NCBI GenBank assembly: GCA_034509735.1
Contig: JACGWO010000002.1
Location: 22,367,636-22,431,635 of the forward strand
Reading direction: 5' to 3'
DNA length: 64,000 bases
DNA from: Sesamum alatum
Taxonomy: Eukaryota > Streptophyta > Magnoliopsida > Lamiales > Pedaliaceae
A program made the translations under genes and the position numbers. Positions 34,531 to 44,503 of this stretch are shown here, in pieces. Below the pieces are notes generated by a model. That model saw only the letters and a program-made list of their open reading frames with translations. It was not told the origin of the DNA and did no database searches. Numbering within the stretch: position 1 is the stretch's first letter; every line of letters begins with the position of its first letter.

Positions 34531-36564
34531 TGACGTAATAAACCGTTACCTTTGATTGTTTAGTGTATGCTCCCGGCTACTTGTGTTGTTCCTTCTCCGG
34601 AATGCTCACGAAATCCAAACGCATGGATTCTCCAAAGGTGATCCACACCACACCGGAAAGAAACACACGTTCTTCTTGCTAGAAAAAAACGTGTTTAAGA
34701 GGGAATCGGTTTAAGAGAAGAACACTATGAATTAGTGCTCTCTTAAACTTACTTTGTTCTTCTTCTTGATTCAAAATCAAGTGAAGAACACAAGTGTAAG
34801 AGAGGGAGAGAGGCCAACATTTTGAGAGAGAGGAGAGGATTTTTGTGTTCTCTTTTTCCTAGAAAAAGATGAATAATGAATCACATACGTTTGGTGTTGT
34901 ATATTCTAATATATATACATAATTAATGTTATTATTGGAATGTGTCTAGGTTCATCCAATGATGTCTGGATTCATTTCCAATCAATCACCATCAATTCTT
35001 CAATCAAGCCTTCCAAAATTTATGGTATGATCAAATCATACCAAAAGGGAAGAGCTTGATCGGAGTTGATTTGTCTCTTTTCAAAAGAGATAAGTCAACA
35101 TACTACATAGAATGAAACATGGCTGATTTTGCTTCCTCCAAGGGATCATGTCGGCCATGTTTAATTAAGGGAAGAAGTCCAACTTCTTCCTATTCCAAAA
35201 CAAGAATTATTTCTCCTCCCGAGTAAATTTTAACGAACCGGGTTTTATCGTAATCCAATTATGATGAACCCAATATTAAATCCAATTTAATGTCCATTTA
35301 AATTATTCTCGTTGATCTTTTAATCCAATTAAAAGATCCAATGATCTCAACGTCTCAACTTTCTATATATAATCGAAAATCCAATTTTACCGATTAAACG
35401 AAAGCCCGATACAATATCGGCCCGTCCATCCAATGGACTTTTCCTTAAGTAATCCAATTACTTATTTTGTCCTTCGAGATTGACCCCAAGTCGATCTCTC
35501 AACCTTCTCGGTGATTTGTGTGTGACCCTTTAGGTTCACCCTCAGCTAGACTTGGACCCGTGTCCCACAAGGGCCCGTTACCATGGGTGGCCGTCTAGCA
35601 ACGGTCCATGGCACTAGAGACTAGGTGAATTGGCGTGAACATTTAGGCACCGATTCCGTACGGGTACGATCCTTTCGTCTACCGTCTCCCGGCCTTAGTC
35701 TAGGGTATGGAATTGGACGTCGGTTCCCATCGTTGACTAGGTATCTATGCTTAATACTCGAGACCATGTATGCTTCATTGCGTCGACACAGGAAATCATT
35801 CCCTGTTCGACCAACCACTGTTGCCACAGCTTTAAACAGCATGAACGTGTCTCCGAGTGCATAGGAGATACCGCTGTCAACATACTGACAGGGGACGGAT
35901 CCTCTTCTTGGAATCCACCGTCCTCGCTACACATTCGGACTGCACTGGACAAGGCTTATGATAATCATCTTACAGAAAGATTACCTCTCGCCAGATCCAA
36001 GATACAACCGTCATGTGCACGCGACTGCCATGATTCTTCAAGTTTGAGGATTACTCCCGTACTATCGGAACCGGGGTGATCCAATCATACTGACCAAGCC
36101 TCCAAGGCTTCCATATGATGATCCCCGCGAGTCAGTCCAGTCGGCTCGACCCCAGTCGAATAACCCATCAAGATCGTGTAGGCGTCCCACGCCGGTCGCC
36201 GATGAAACACAGCACTCATCCAATGAACACGACTCTTGACACAAGTCTCAATAGGACTCTCGATGCCCTGCCTCGAGGTCCTCGACTTGGAACGTTTCAG
36301 ACCCAACTCTTAATCAGTTGGTTTCATGACCACCATCCAATGCGTGGCCCAACTGCACGAGTTGTTAACCATGGTCTGTGGGATTTGTTGCAATATAAGT
36401 TAAACACCATTTTAACAAATGTAAGATGAGCGCAACAAAGAAGGTACCATTGGTGACGAACACTCCTCTTATTCATCACATAATAATATTACATTCACAT
36501 CAAGTTGTCAGATAGGTTACAAAATCGCCAAAACCTATTGGCTTTCTGGTCACCTATTCTAACA
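34527..36564 (-). repeat. 5' LTR of A5, first ~200 bp missing
   Basis: Family A LTR from GTAATAAACCGTTACC to CTAACA. U5, including the U5 hairpin, and the PBS are lost. Confidence 0.9.
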
Positions 36565-36710
36565 TAATGTCCCTGAGTTTCTCCCACTATGGAGAGCATC
36601 TTAACCCCATGACTTTGTACGGACGATCCTTCAGTGAGTTTGGTGCCAAAGAATGCTTTTTGTGGCGGCATATCTAATATGCCTGTCCGGAACCTCATAA
36701 ACCTCGTTTC
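36565..36710 (-). pseudogene. Y gag fragment left of B1
   Basis: Encodes KAFFGTKLTEGSSVQSHGVKML in the minus frame, then shifts. It is continuous with 46741 once B1 and one GTTTC are removed. Confidence 0.82.
36706..36710. repeat. Target-site duplication GTTTC (B1), left copy
   Basis: GTTTC precedes B1 and recurs at 46736-46740. Joining the flanks restores the gag sequence CCTCGTTTCATGCGGAGC. Confidence 0.95.
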
Positions 36711-36831
36711 TGAAAGAAATCGGTGGATCGGCCCGGGAGATTAACGCGTATAGCGGAAGCGCGAAAGAATGCGTAATAAAATTACAAAGCATAATTAAAT
36801 CGAATTTAAATCATGCATAATATACATAAAC

Positions 36832-36856
36832 GAATCAAGGGGTGTGCCCTTGATTC
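36832..36856 (-). other. U5 hairpin, family B form
   Basis: GAATCAAGGG, loop GTGTG, CCCTTGATTC: ten perfect base pairs. Identical in the other LTR at 44625-44649. The outer pairs differ from families A and C but remain complementary. Confidence 0.88.
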
Positions 36857-37455
36857 TCCCGGGCGTTCGGTGTATCTCATGTTCAATAAAACACAACATG
36901 GAGGCCATAGAATTGAAACCGGAAAAAACGAAATTAAAGAACCTACCCGGTTGTAGTTTTGTCTTCGTTTCGGCTACACGCATTGTTCCCCGTTTTGCAC
37001 CAAGATCTCAAATAAGAGACCCTCTAAATCATCTCACTCGCTCCACCGGAAGCAAACAACCCTTGTGCTAGCAAGAAGTAATTTGGGGAGAAGAGACATC
37101 GGTACACGCTATCAATTAACGCAACCGGCGTCTCTTATGTTCTACCTTGAATAAATCAAGAAGAACAAAATAGAAATCTTGGAGAAAAGAAGAGGGGATG
37201 GACGAAAATCTTGAGAGTGATGAGAGATGAGAGTTGTAGAGAATACTAGGTGTAAGTGTGTGTTTTTTTGAGTATTTATAGAAGATGGAATTCCTATTCC
37301 TTCTCAAACTCTTCCAAAGAGACACACTTTGACTAGGATTTTGACCTAGTCAAATCCTAGTCAAATTAGGCTTTTGATTAAGTCAAATTAATCATGGCCC
37401 TTCATCTCATCATTCTCTAGATCTAATCTTGTCCATCCATTTTGATGGGCTTTAT

Positions 37456-37718
37456 GGAATGGGCCTATTTAATTCTAAATTAAATATTCCCATGGACTTT
37501 ATATTAAAATCCTATTTAATATACTAAGCCCATTAATTAATGGAATGGACTTTATTTAATTCCAAATTAAAATAGTCCATGGACTTTATATTAAATCCTA
37601 TTTAATATACTAAGCCCATTAATTAATTAATGGAATGGACTTTATTTTAATTCCAAATTAAATAGTCCATGGACTTTATATTAAATCCTATTTAATACCA
37701 AGCCCATTAATTAATTAA
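37456..37718 (-). repeat. Tandem repeat in B LTR, 3 units
   Basis: Units of 86, 90 and about 87 bp, each beginning GGAATGG and containing CCATGGACTTTATATTAAA and AGCCCATTAATTAA. The same array is in the right LTR at 45248-45511. Possibly transcriptional control DNA; this is inference. Confidence 0.88.
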
Positions 37719-37948
37719 TTCACCCTTTTAATCTAATTAAAAGGAAAGCCCATGCTTTGTAAAATTCATAAATCTAATTTATGAACTCAAGCCTGATTAT
37801 TCCAAATAATACATCGAGGCTTGTATCTCCAAGAAGTATAATTTAATTCCATTAAATTAAACCTTCTCCCGGAATTAATTCCAAATTAATTCCCTTTCAT
37901 TTGGTTGTAGCGGGTGTGACTCTTTAGGTTCACCTTTCAGCTAGACTT

Positions 37949-37985
37949 GGACCTACTTTTCATTATTTCATAACTAAAGTAGTCC
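37949..37985 (-). other. Variable-stem LTR hairpin, family B form
   Basis: GGA(c)CTACTTT pairs with AAAGTAGTCC over 10 bp with one bulged C and a 16-17 nt loop. It sits between the same conserved flanks as the family A and C hairpins. Repeated at 45739-45775. Confidence 0.85.
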
Positions 37986-38946
37986 GTTACCATGGGTGGC
38001 CATCTAGCAACGGTCCATGGCACTAGAGACTAGGTGAATTTATGGTGTGAACATTTAGGCTCCGAGTTATACGCAGGTGCGGTCCTACCGACGCTCGATA
38101 CGTACGGGTACGGTCCTACTGTCGCCTGTCTCCCGGCCTTTAGTCTAGGGGTCGGTTCCCATCGTTGACTAGGCAACTATGCATAATGCTCGAGATAGGT
38201 TTAACTCGACGTAGGAAATCCTTTCCCACTACATCAAGTGCTATGGCCATAGACTTTGTGAGTCTAAACCATCTCCGAGCGCATAGGAGATCTTGCTGTC
38301 ATATCCTTTGACAGGGGACAGATCCTATCTTGGAATTCACCGTTCTTACATACTCCGACTGCACTGGATGAGGCTTATGATGACCATGTGATATAATCGG
38401 TCAAATTTCACCAGATCCAAGATACAGCCTTAGTATGTAGGGGACTGCCGTGATCCTCAAGTCCGAGGACTAATCCCGTACTATCGGAACCGGGAATACG
38501 AGTCATACCGACCAAGCCCGAGTAGCTTCTATATGACGATTCCCGCGAGTCACCTCAGTCGGCCGCTCCCCAGCAGGCCGACCCACTAACACTGCTTAGA
38601 CGATCCTCGTCACCCGTCGATGAAACACGACAGCAGATGCTTAGTGCAAGTCTCAAATGGATTCTCGATGCCCTGTCTCGAGATTCCTTTGACTTGGAGT
38701 ATTTCAGACTGATTCGGTGAAACTGATTTCATGAACCTACCTCCAAGCGTAGTTCCAATTTCCCGAAATGTTATTTCAGTCTGTGGGCGTTTGTTGTGAC
38801 ATCGTATCGATGCAAGCAGTAAGTACAACAAACTCATGCCTATGAATCCTTACTACATTCATTAACATAATATTACTTGTTCACAGATTGACGAATGGTT
38901 CTCAGAACAGCCAATACCATTGACTTTCTGGTCACCTATTCTAACA

Positions 38947-38961
38947 ATCTCCCACTTGACC
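38947..38961 (-). promoter_or_regulatory. Polypurine tract of B1
   Basis: GGTCAAGTGGGAGAT on the minus strand; identical to family A. Confidence 0.9.
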
Positions 38962-40080
38962 AATAAGTCAATTACCCACTTTGTTCAGAATCCTCTGAGT
39001 ATGAGTAATCTACGATACCGACTAAGGTATTGTGAGTCCGCTTATATTTCCTTGCGAAGCAATACGGTCTAACCGTGTTACCTCTATCCACCATTGCCTC
39101 TTAGAGATGGTGGTTGTCTAAGAATATTTTCGTGGATCTTGTGATGAGATCTCGTGCCAATACTCCCATAGCCAAGTTGCCTGCCATATAGGCAAACATG
39201 GCTTGGTCGTGCTAGGCGCTACGTCCATCCTATGGACGCGGTCTTCATCAGTGACCACTATCCGATGCACTCGTCATTGGGCCTGACTGTGCATACCTTT
39301 GAGACTAACTGGTTTTCACTTATGCTCTGGAAGCTAGTATCGCTTTAGCCTTCCAAAGCAACTCTCAACAGACGGTGCATCATGAACACATCTTTAGTCC
39401 TTATTCAGGTACTAAGGATCGTTCTTGATTTGCTGTCTTCAACCCCTCAGTGCATTACCGATTTATGTTGAGCCATGCTAGAAGCACTCTCAACATCGGT
39501 TCCTATGCACCGAGTAAACATATCATATGTTTGCCTAGGGTTAAGACGTAGGGGATACTCAACATCCAAGCCTTCTCATTAGTCCACCGTGACTAAGTCT
39601 TGAATGGCTTGATGCTTTATGCATAGTATCCAAGTTTTCTCATCAGTCTTACTATGACTGAGTCTCGAACAACTTGTCCCTCTACATATATGAGTTTTTC
39701 TCATCAGTCTACCATGACTGAGTCTTTGAAAAGCTTAATTCATGATATGTATGTGGGATCCCTAAAATGTCATCGAGAATTTTCGTGAGTTACAGTTTGT
39801 GTTTTAGTGATTCCTAATGCCTTGAATTCATCCATGAATCAAGATATTACACACTTAAACACTTGGAACACCATTTCTACTCCCACTGATCACCTACGTC
39901 GTTTAAGACCGAGTCATGCTCCGTATGAGCTCGTCAAAACGAATATTCCAATTATGCGGTGTTTCAAATCTTGTTTGAATTTCCTAGTGGATTCTATGGC
40001 TCCTCTCCATAAATCCTACTACGATGTCCAACATCACGTTCCGCAGGTCATTTGGATTATTATCCAAATTTGACCGAACA
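38962..40080 (-). pseudogene. B1 RNase H, RT and linker remnants
   Basis: Recognisable only as nucleotide similarity to the pol of A copies. GTGATGAGATCTCG marks RNase H near 39138, CTCATCAGTC marks RT near 39640, and CCGTATGAGCTCGTCAAAACG (39921-39941) matches the RT segment ending near the 340-bp deletion of A2 and A4. Directly after it comes linker-like sequence (TCTTGTTTGAATTTC, near 39970), so the RT part with the first catalytic Asp also appears absent here. No open frame is left. Confidence 0.72.
39564..39750 (-). repeat. Threefold ~62-bp repeat within B1 RT remnant
   Basis: Units start at 39564, 39628 and 39690. Each contains a version of TTCTCATCAGTCTACCATGACTGAGTC; family A has a single copy at this RT position. 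Within each unit CTC...AGTC can pair with GACTGAG. Confidence 0.78.
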
Positions 40081-41280
40081 TATCCCGATCACTCGTACCT
40101 CTTACGACATTCGGGTTCGTTCTTAAGGGGACTTGGAATATGATCAATTTAAGAAAGAAATGCAATTATAAGCAACGTTTAGCATTATTCTGTCGTAAAC
40201 TTGTACAAATTAGACACCGAGTCTAATTTGTCTCCCACTAGTCCCTTGACGTATGTAGGATCCTTCTACATGCTCAAGGACTTTGTCGGGACATAGGCTT
40301 GCCAAACCATGGCTCCTTGTGCGTGACTCTTGGCAAAGTGCCATGTTCCTTACGTTGGCAATTTTGAGTCTACGTCTACACGGGCTAAGGTAATTGGGCG
40401 AAACTTCGATGGATCTTCGTCCAACGAGATTCGATCATTCCCTTTATCATAGACCGTCATATTTGGCCTTTATAGGAAATGTTTCATTGAGAATTCCATT
40501 CTCAACTTGGATGCTCAAGGGCTCCCACTAAATACACGGCCTTTTCGATCCTATCGAAACAGGTTTAATTTTGCAACCATTTATGGTTCACCTCCTTAAG
40601 TCTAATTCCCAAACCTCCTATGGGACCTTTAGACTTTTGAACCCTCTTATGGTCTTTGTGTATTAGTAACCTACAGTTGTCTTATTGGCTCCCTTCCAAT
40701 AGACTATTTGGCAAGCCTACTTTGTCCAACAAAGAGCTTTCGGACTTTCTTCTTCATAAAAGACTTGTAAATTTAGTCGATTCGAATCATCTATTTCTAG
40801 ATTCATCGAACTTTCCAATTTACTTATCTTTTAATAAGAAGAAACGTCCTAGCTGTTGTAGATGCCAAATCTGTAAGTTGGTCTTGATTAATCCATTTTA
40901 GATAATTTGAATTTTGAGTATCCATAAACCTTTTATGGGATGGTATTTTAGGAATTTACGTACTAGCAAACATGAATCAATATTCAATAATTTTGTTTGA
41001 TCAAATATGTATGTAATAAAACCTTTGTCCAACAAAGAGACATACTTTTGATCAAGCTAGGTTACGTAATTCCTATATTACCCTAACATGATCACGATTA
41101 TGGGCCTAACAAGTCTCTAGTCCTTTTCATCAATGGACCTTGCCATTGTTGAATCCTAGAACTGTTCTTAGCTTTTTAAGTCCTTATTCACTTTCTGCAA
41201 ACCACCCGCAGATTAGTGATAGGAATGGTATCAAATACCAAATAGAGTAAAAGTGATCATGTCAATACTCAATATCAAAT
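40081..41280 (-). pseudogene. B1 integrase and protease remnants
   Basis: Similarity to IN is visible as GGCTTGCCAAACCATGGCTC (40300-40320) and ACTTTGTCCAACAAAGAGC (near 40720). It also shows in the pre-integrase words AGATGCCAAATCTGTAAGTTGG near 40860, and in a protease-end region around 41200. The reading frame is destroyed throughout by substitutions and indels. Confidence 0.68.
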
Positions 41281-42080
41281 TTTACCTACATTGGAGAGGG
41301 GTTTAGAATACTCCCCTTTCCAATGGCCCTTTTTACGACAGTAAATGCTTACGTTCTTAGAATCTATTGACTGCTTGAACCTTTTGCTCTTTCCTTTACC
41401 TCCACCTTGTGTTGTAAAGGAACAACACTTGAAGTGCTGCAATAGTTGATGTTACCTTACCCTTCTTCCTCTTTTAGCGTCTGGCACCCTTGCCTTTCGC
41501 TATGGAGGTTGAAGCCTCTCCTACTAGTACCGACGGCGCAGATTTTGCAATCGTTGCCTCGTACTAGGCCAACATAATTACCAACCTATGAAGATCCTTT
41601 CTAAGCTCGTTCATGTTGATAATTAATGGTTCGTAGGAGGAAGGAAGAGACTGAAGGATCATGTCAATGTACGTCTCTAAGACTGACGTGGAGGTCTTTT
41701 GAGCTTCTCCACTAGGGATTGCATCATCACTCCATGTTCTTTGTACCGACATCCCTTCCGTCATCTTAGCTCCAAATATGCCTTCGTTGCATTTTACCCC
41801 ACATGCTGGTCCAAGTCCATATAGACATGATGCAAACGAAGCATAGTTTGAGCCAACATCATTATATCCTACTTGCCGGTGGTCATCCTTCAACTTTTGA
41901 ACGCCAAGCGTTGCCTTAGTTGTTGACCCCTCCGGCAAGGGCTGAGGAACATCCTCATCCGGTTATGTGAGTTAAGGTTCTGGAAATCTAAGACCATCTT
42001 AAGATTTCGCAGTCAATTCGTGTAATTGGTTCTTTTTTTAGTGAGCCTCTTAGTGATGTGTTTGGTGGATTCTTAGACAT
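41281..42080 (-). pseudogene. B1 gag remnant
   Basis: The zinc-knuckle area corresponds to 41290-41350 (ACTCCCCTTTCCAATGGCCC). The only sizeable sense frame, 41564-41938, reads DMILQSLPSSYEPLIINMNEL, recognisable as the gag block DVILQSLPPSYDPF. A start codon in the conserved context (CTTAGACAT) remains at 42078-42080 but is followed by frameshifts. No functional Gag is possible. Confidence 0.78.
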
Positions 42081-44481
42081 TCACAACATATATGAAACAG
42101 AAAATAATAAGCAGAATGAAGTAATATTTTGGTTAAGTCTCGGTCTTTAGTCCTTAACCTCTCCCACTATTTCTACGAAAACACGGCACTCTCAAACGTT
42201 GTTTTCGGGAAATCCTTTCCTAGTGGGCTCGGGATCCACAGCGATCTCCCCCATACCCCGCTTTTACGATTCGCATGGGAAAAGAACCCGTGGGAGGTAT
42301 TCCCTACCATTCTCGTTCCACGAGATTCCCAAGATAATTGCCTCACCCTTTCACGTGATCCCGAGGACTCCAAGCGAATCACGTTATTCGGGCGTTAGAC
42401 CCGACCCAATCAACCGATTCATAGACTCACTACTACCTCCACGACTCGTGAGACAGGTAACAGCAGTCTACTCATCGTTCATGACAAAGTGCAGCTTCTT
42501 TTAAGCACGATAGTCGTGCCACGACTCGTGAGACCACGCTATCGACCTAAAAGATCTTCCTCACTTTTGCCATGGATGGAAGGCTTGGACAGACTCCCAG
42601 AGTCCTAGTCCATTTATTAAGGGTCTATATTTAACTTGGTTTAACCAAGTGAGAGTTTTGATAGAACGAGACCTCATCACATATTAAGTATTGCATTGCG
42701 TGCGTTATGGCAGAAATATTCTAAGCGTGAATGTAACCATACATAAAGCATATAGAATAATCATAAGCATATAATACGCATCGCATGCAAAATAAAGCCT
42801 AGCACGCCCCTGTAGGATGATCACAAGCCCAAACCTATGCGACCCACTGAGCCCGCAGTGGATCTATGGTCAATCTAAGGGTAGGTCCTATGCTATTACA
42901 AGTTTTAATAACCCATTACATGCAATGGGCCTTGTAAGTCCTCTTTATCTTCTTGGGCTCTCCATCGTGGGCCTACACCGGGCTTCTTCTCCATGGATCC
43001 TCCGTGGGCCATCTGATGGCTACCTCCATAGGCCTCCAACACCTTGGGCTTGTCTTCTCTTGCAGCTTTTATTTACAAAAAGAAATAAAACCTCACCACT
43101 AATTCTACTCTCATTACATCATAAAATAAGAAACCCCAATTAAACATTTGGGGGAGTACATTGGGAGGGAGAGAGAAAGCCTTATTATTCCAAGGCACTA
43201 GAAGAGAGACAGAGAGGAAAATAAAGAGGCTCACAGGCCACAACCCAACAAATAAATGTAAATAAACCATACATGCGGTCTAGGGGCTTTGTGATCATCC
43301 TTTGTCAAATCAATTAACACAAATAGCACAAATACATATCCCACGTAAAACATGCTATACCAACATCCATGATAATCCATACCATAAAATAAATGTAGAA
43401 ATTACATGTAAAATATTCACACCAAATATTGGATAATAGCGCAACCTATGCACAACGATTTTTGTTGGAAAAACCTTTTCCATAATTAACAAGGCAATAT
43501 TAATTCTATGAAATATAAAATCTCAACCAAAATTAAAATGCCCCAAGTTAATTAATTCAGAAAAATTCCCAGAATTATACAGAAAAATCAAATTTTCTGA
43601 AACACAAAAATCAACAATTCAAGAATATGCCCATTTATTCAAGAATTCCAAAATCCAACATTCGTGTAATATTAATACATGTCAAGATCTACTCATACTC
43701 AAGCCATAAAATAACCATGATGTCCAACATCATAAAACGCAGAAATTATTGCGAAATTTCACATATGAATTTTGATCATTGGTGCAACCATTGCAAAAAT
43801 TAAATCTTGTTAGGAAACCCTTTCCTCATCAACCAAGCAATATTTATTTTAGAAAATTCCAAATCTCAAAAAATAAATATTCTAAGTCAACGGGTTCAGA
43901 ATAATTCAGAAAATATCATAAAAATAATACAGTAAAAACAGTTTTGAAAAACGAGCCAAAAACGGGAGGGAAACGGAAAACGGCACGGCCGGCCGGCCAG
44001 ACGCGCGCGCGCGCGCGCAGGCTCCTCTGCCTGCGCGCACAGCGCGCGCGCCCAGCGCATGCCGTGCGGCGCGCCCAGCGCGCGCCTGCGCCTAGCGCTT
44101 GCGCGCGCGCGCGCACGCGCGCAGGCGCCCATGCCTGCGCGCGCGGCCGCGCGCGCGGCCGGCACAGCGCGCGCGCTGTCCGCGCACGCTGGGCGCGCTG
44201 GCCGGGCGCGCGCAGGCCCCTGCCTGCACGCGCGGCCAGCGTGCTGCTGCTGCCGGTTCGCCGTTTTTCACTCCTTTTTCGATTTTTCATGCAATTTTTC
44301 TGAACCACAAGATAAATTAAACCCTAGAACATGTATAAACACATTCAAGAAAACCAAGATCCAAAATCCCATGCAAAATTAAACGCCAATATATATCTAC
44401 GATAAACATGCTATAAACGTAAATTAAAACACGTTTATCATGCTTAAACGCACATAGCACATAGAATTCTAGGCCTATACA
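42081..44481 (-). other. B1 leader
   Basis: 2.4 kb between gag and PBS, longer than in family A. The part nearest gag aligns with A leaders (GACTCGTGAGACAGG near 42445, CCCTGTAGGATGATCACAAGCCC near 42809). It includes a sense hydrophobic ORF of 65 codons (43073-43270) and a 280-bp GC-rich tract (43981-44263). No gene otherwise. Confidence 0.75.
43981..44263 (-). other. GC-rich, CpG-dense leader tract of B1
   Basis: About 280 bp with long alternating CG runs, for example 44001-44018 and 44103-44124, in AT-rich surroundings. Frames through it give low-complexity Ala/Arg peptides on both strands, so coding is unlikely. Confidence 0.85.
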
Positions 44482-44502
44482 CCGAACCGGGCTCTGATAC
44501 CA
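44482..44502 (-). promoter_or_regulatory. Primer-binding site of B1
   Basis: TGGTATCAGAGCCCGGTTCGG on the minus strand, one base from the LTR; initiator-Met tRNA type. Confidence 0.92.
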
Positions 44503-44503
44503 C

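Larger units (their letters stand above)
31083..36564 (-). mobile_element. Copia element A5, both LTRs truncated, no gag
   Basis: Truncated 3' LTR (31083-31527), polypurine tract, RNase H, RT, linker, IN, PR, then a scrambled junction near 34490 into a 5' LTR lacking its first ~200 bp (34527-36564). Gag, leader and PBS are gone. The right end is a precise CTAACA followed by Y gag (TAATGTCCCTGAG), as after insertion into gag. That the two LTR pieces belong to one element is likely but not proven. Confidence 0.7.
36711..38946 (-). repeat. 3' LTR of B1
   Basis: Starts TGAAAGAAATCGGTGG and ends CTATTCTAACA. It carries a threefold AT-rich tandem repeat at 37456-37718 and B-type versions of the conserved hairpins (36832-36856, 37949-37985, 38211-38252, 38296-38314, 38789-38833). 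Confidence 0.96.

Noticed and set aside
37456..37718. CRISPR-like array
   Set aside because: Only three long AT-rich units without spacers, inside a plant LTR.
40656..40901. + strand ORF in B1 interior (MCISNLQLSYWLPS)
   Set aside because: Antisense of decayed integrase; no independent support.
44059..44382. Ala/Arg-rich ORFs over the GC tract of B1 on both strands
   Set aside because: Low-complexity translation of CG repeats in several frames at once, with no homology.
38962..44481. An env-like or captured host gene in the long B1 interior
   Set aside because: The interior aligns piecewise with copia pol, gag and leader in the normal order. No extra domain or foreign reading frame was found.
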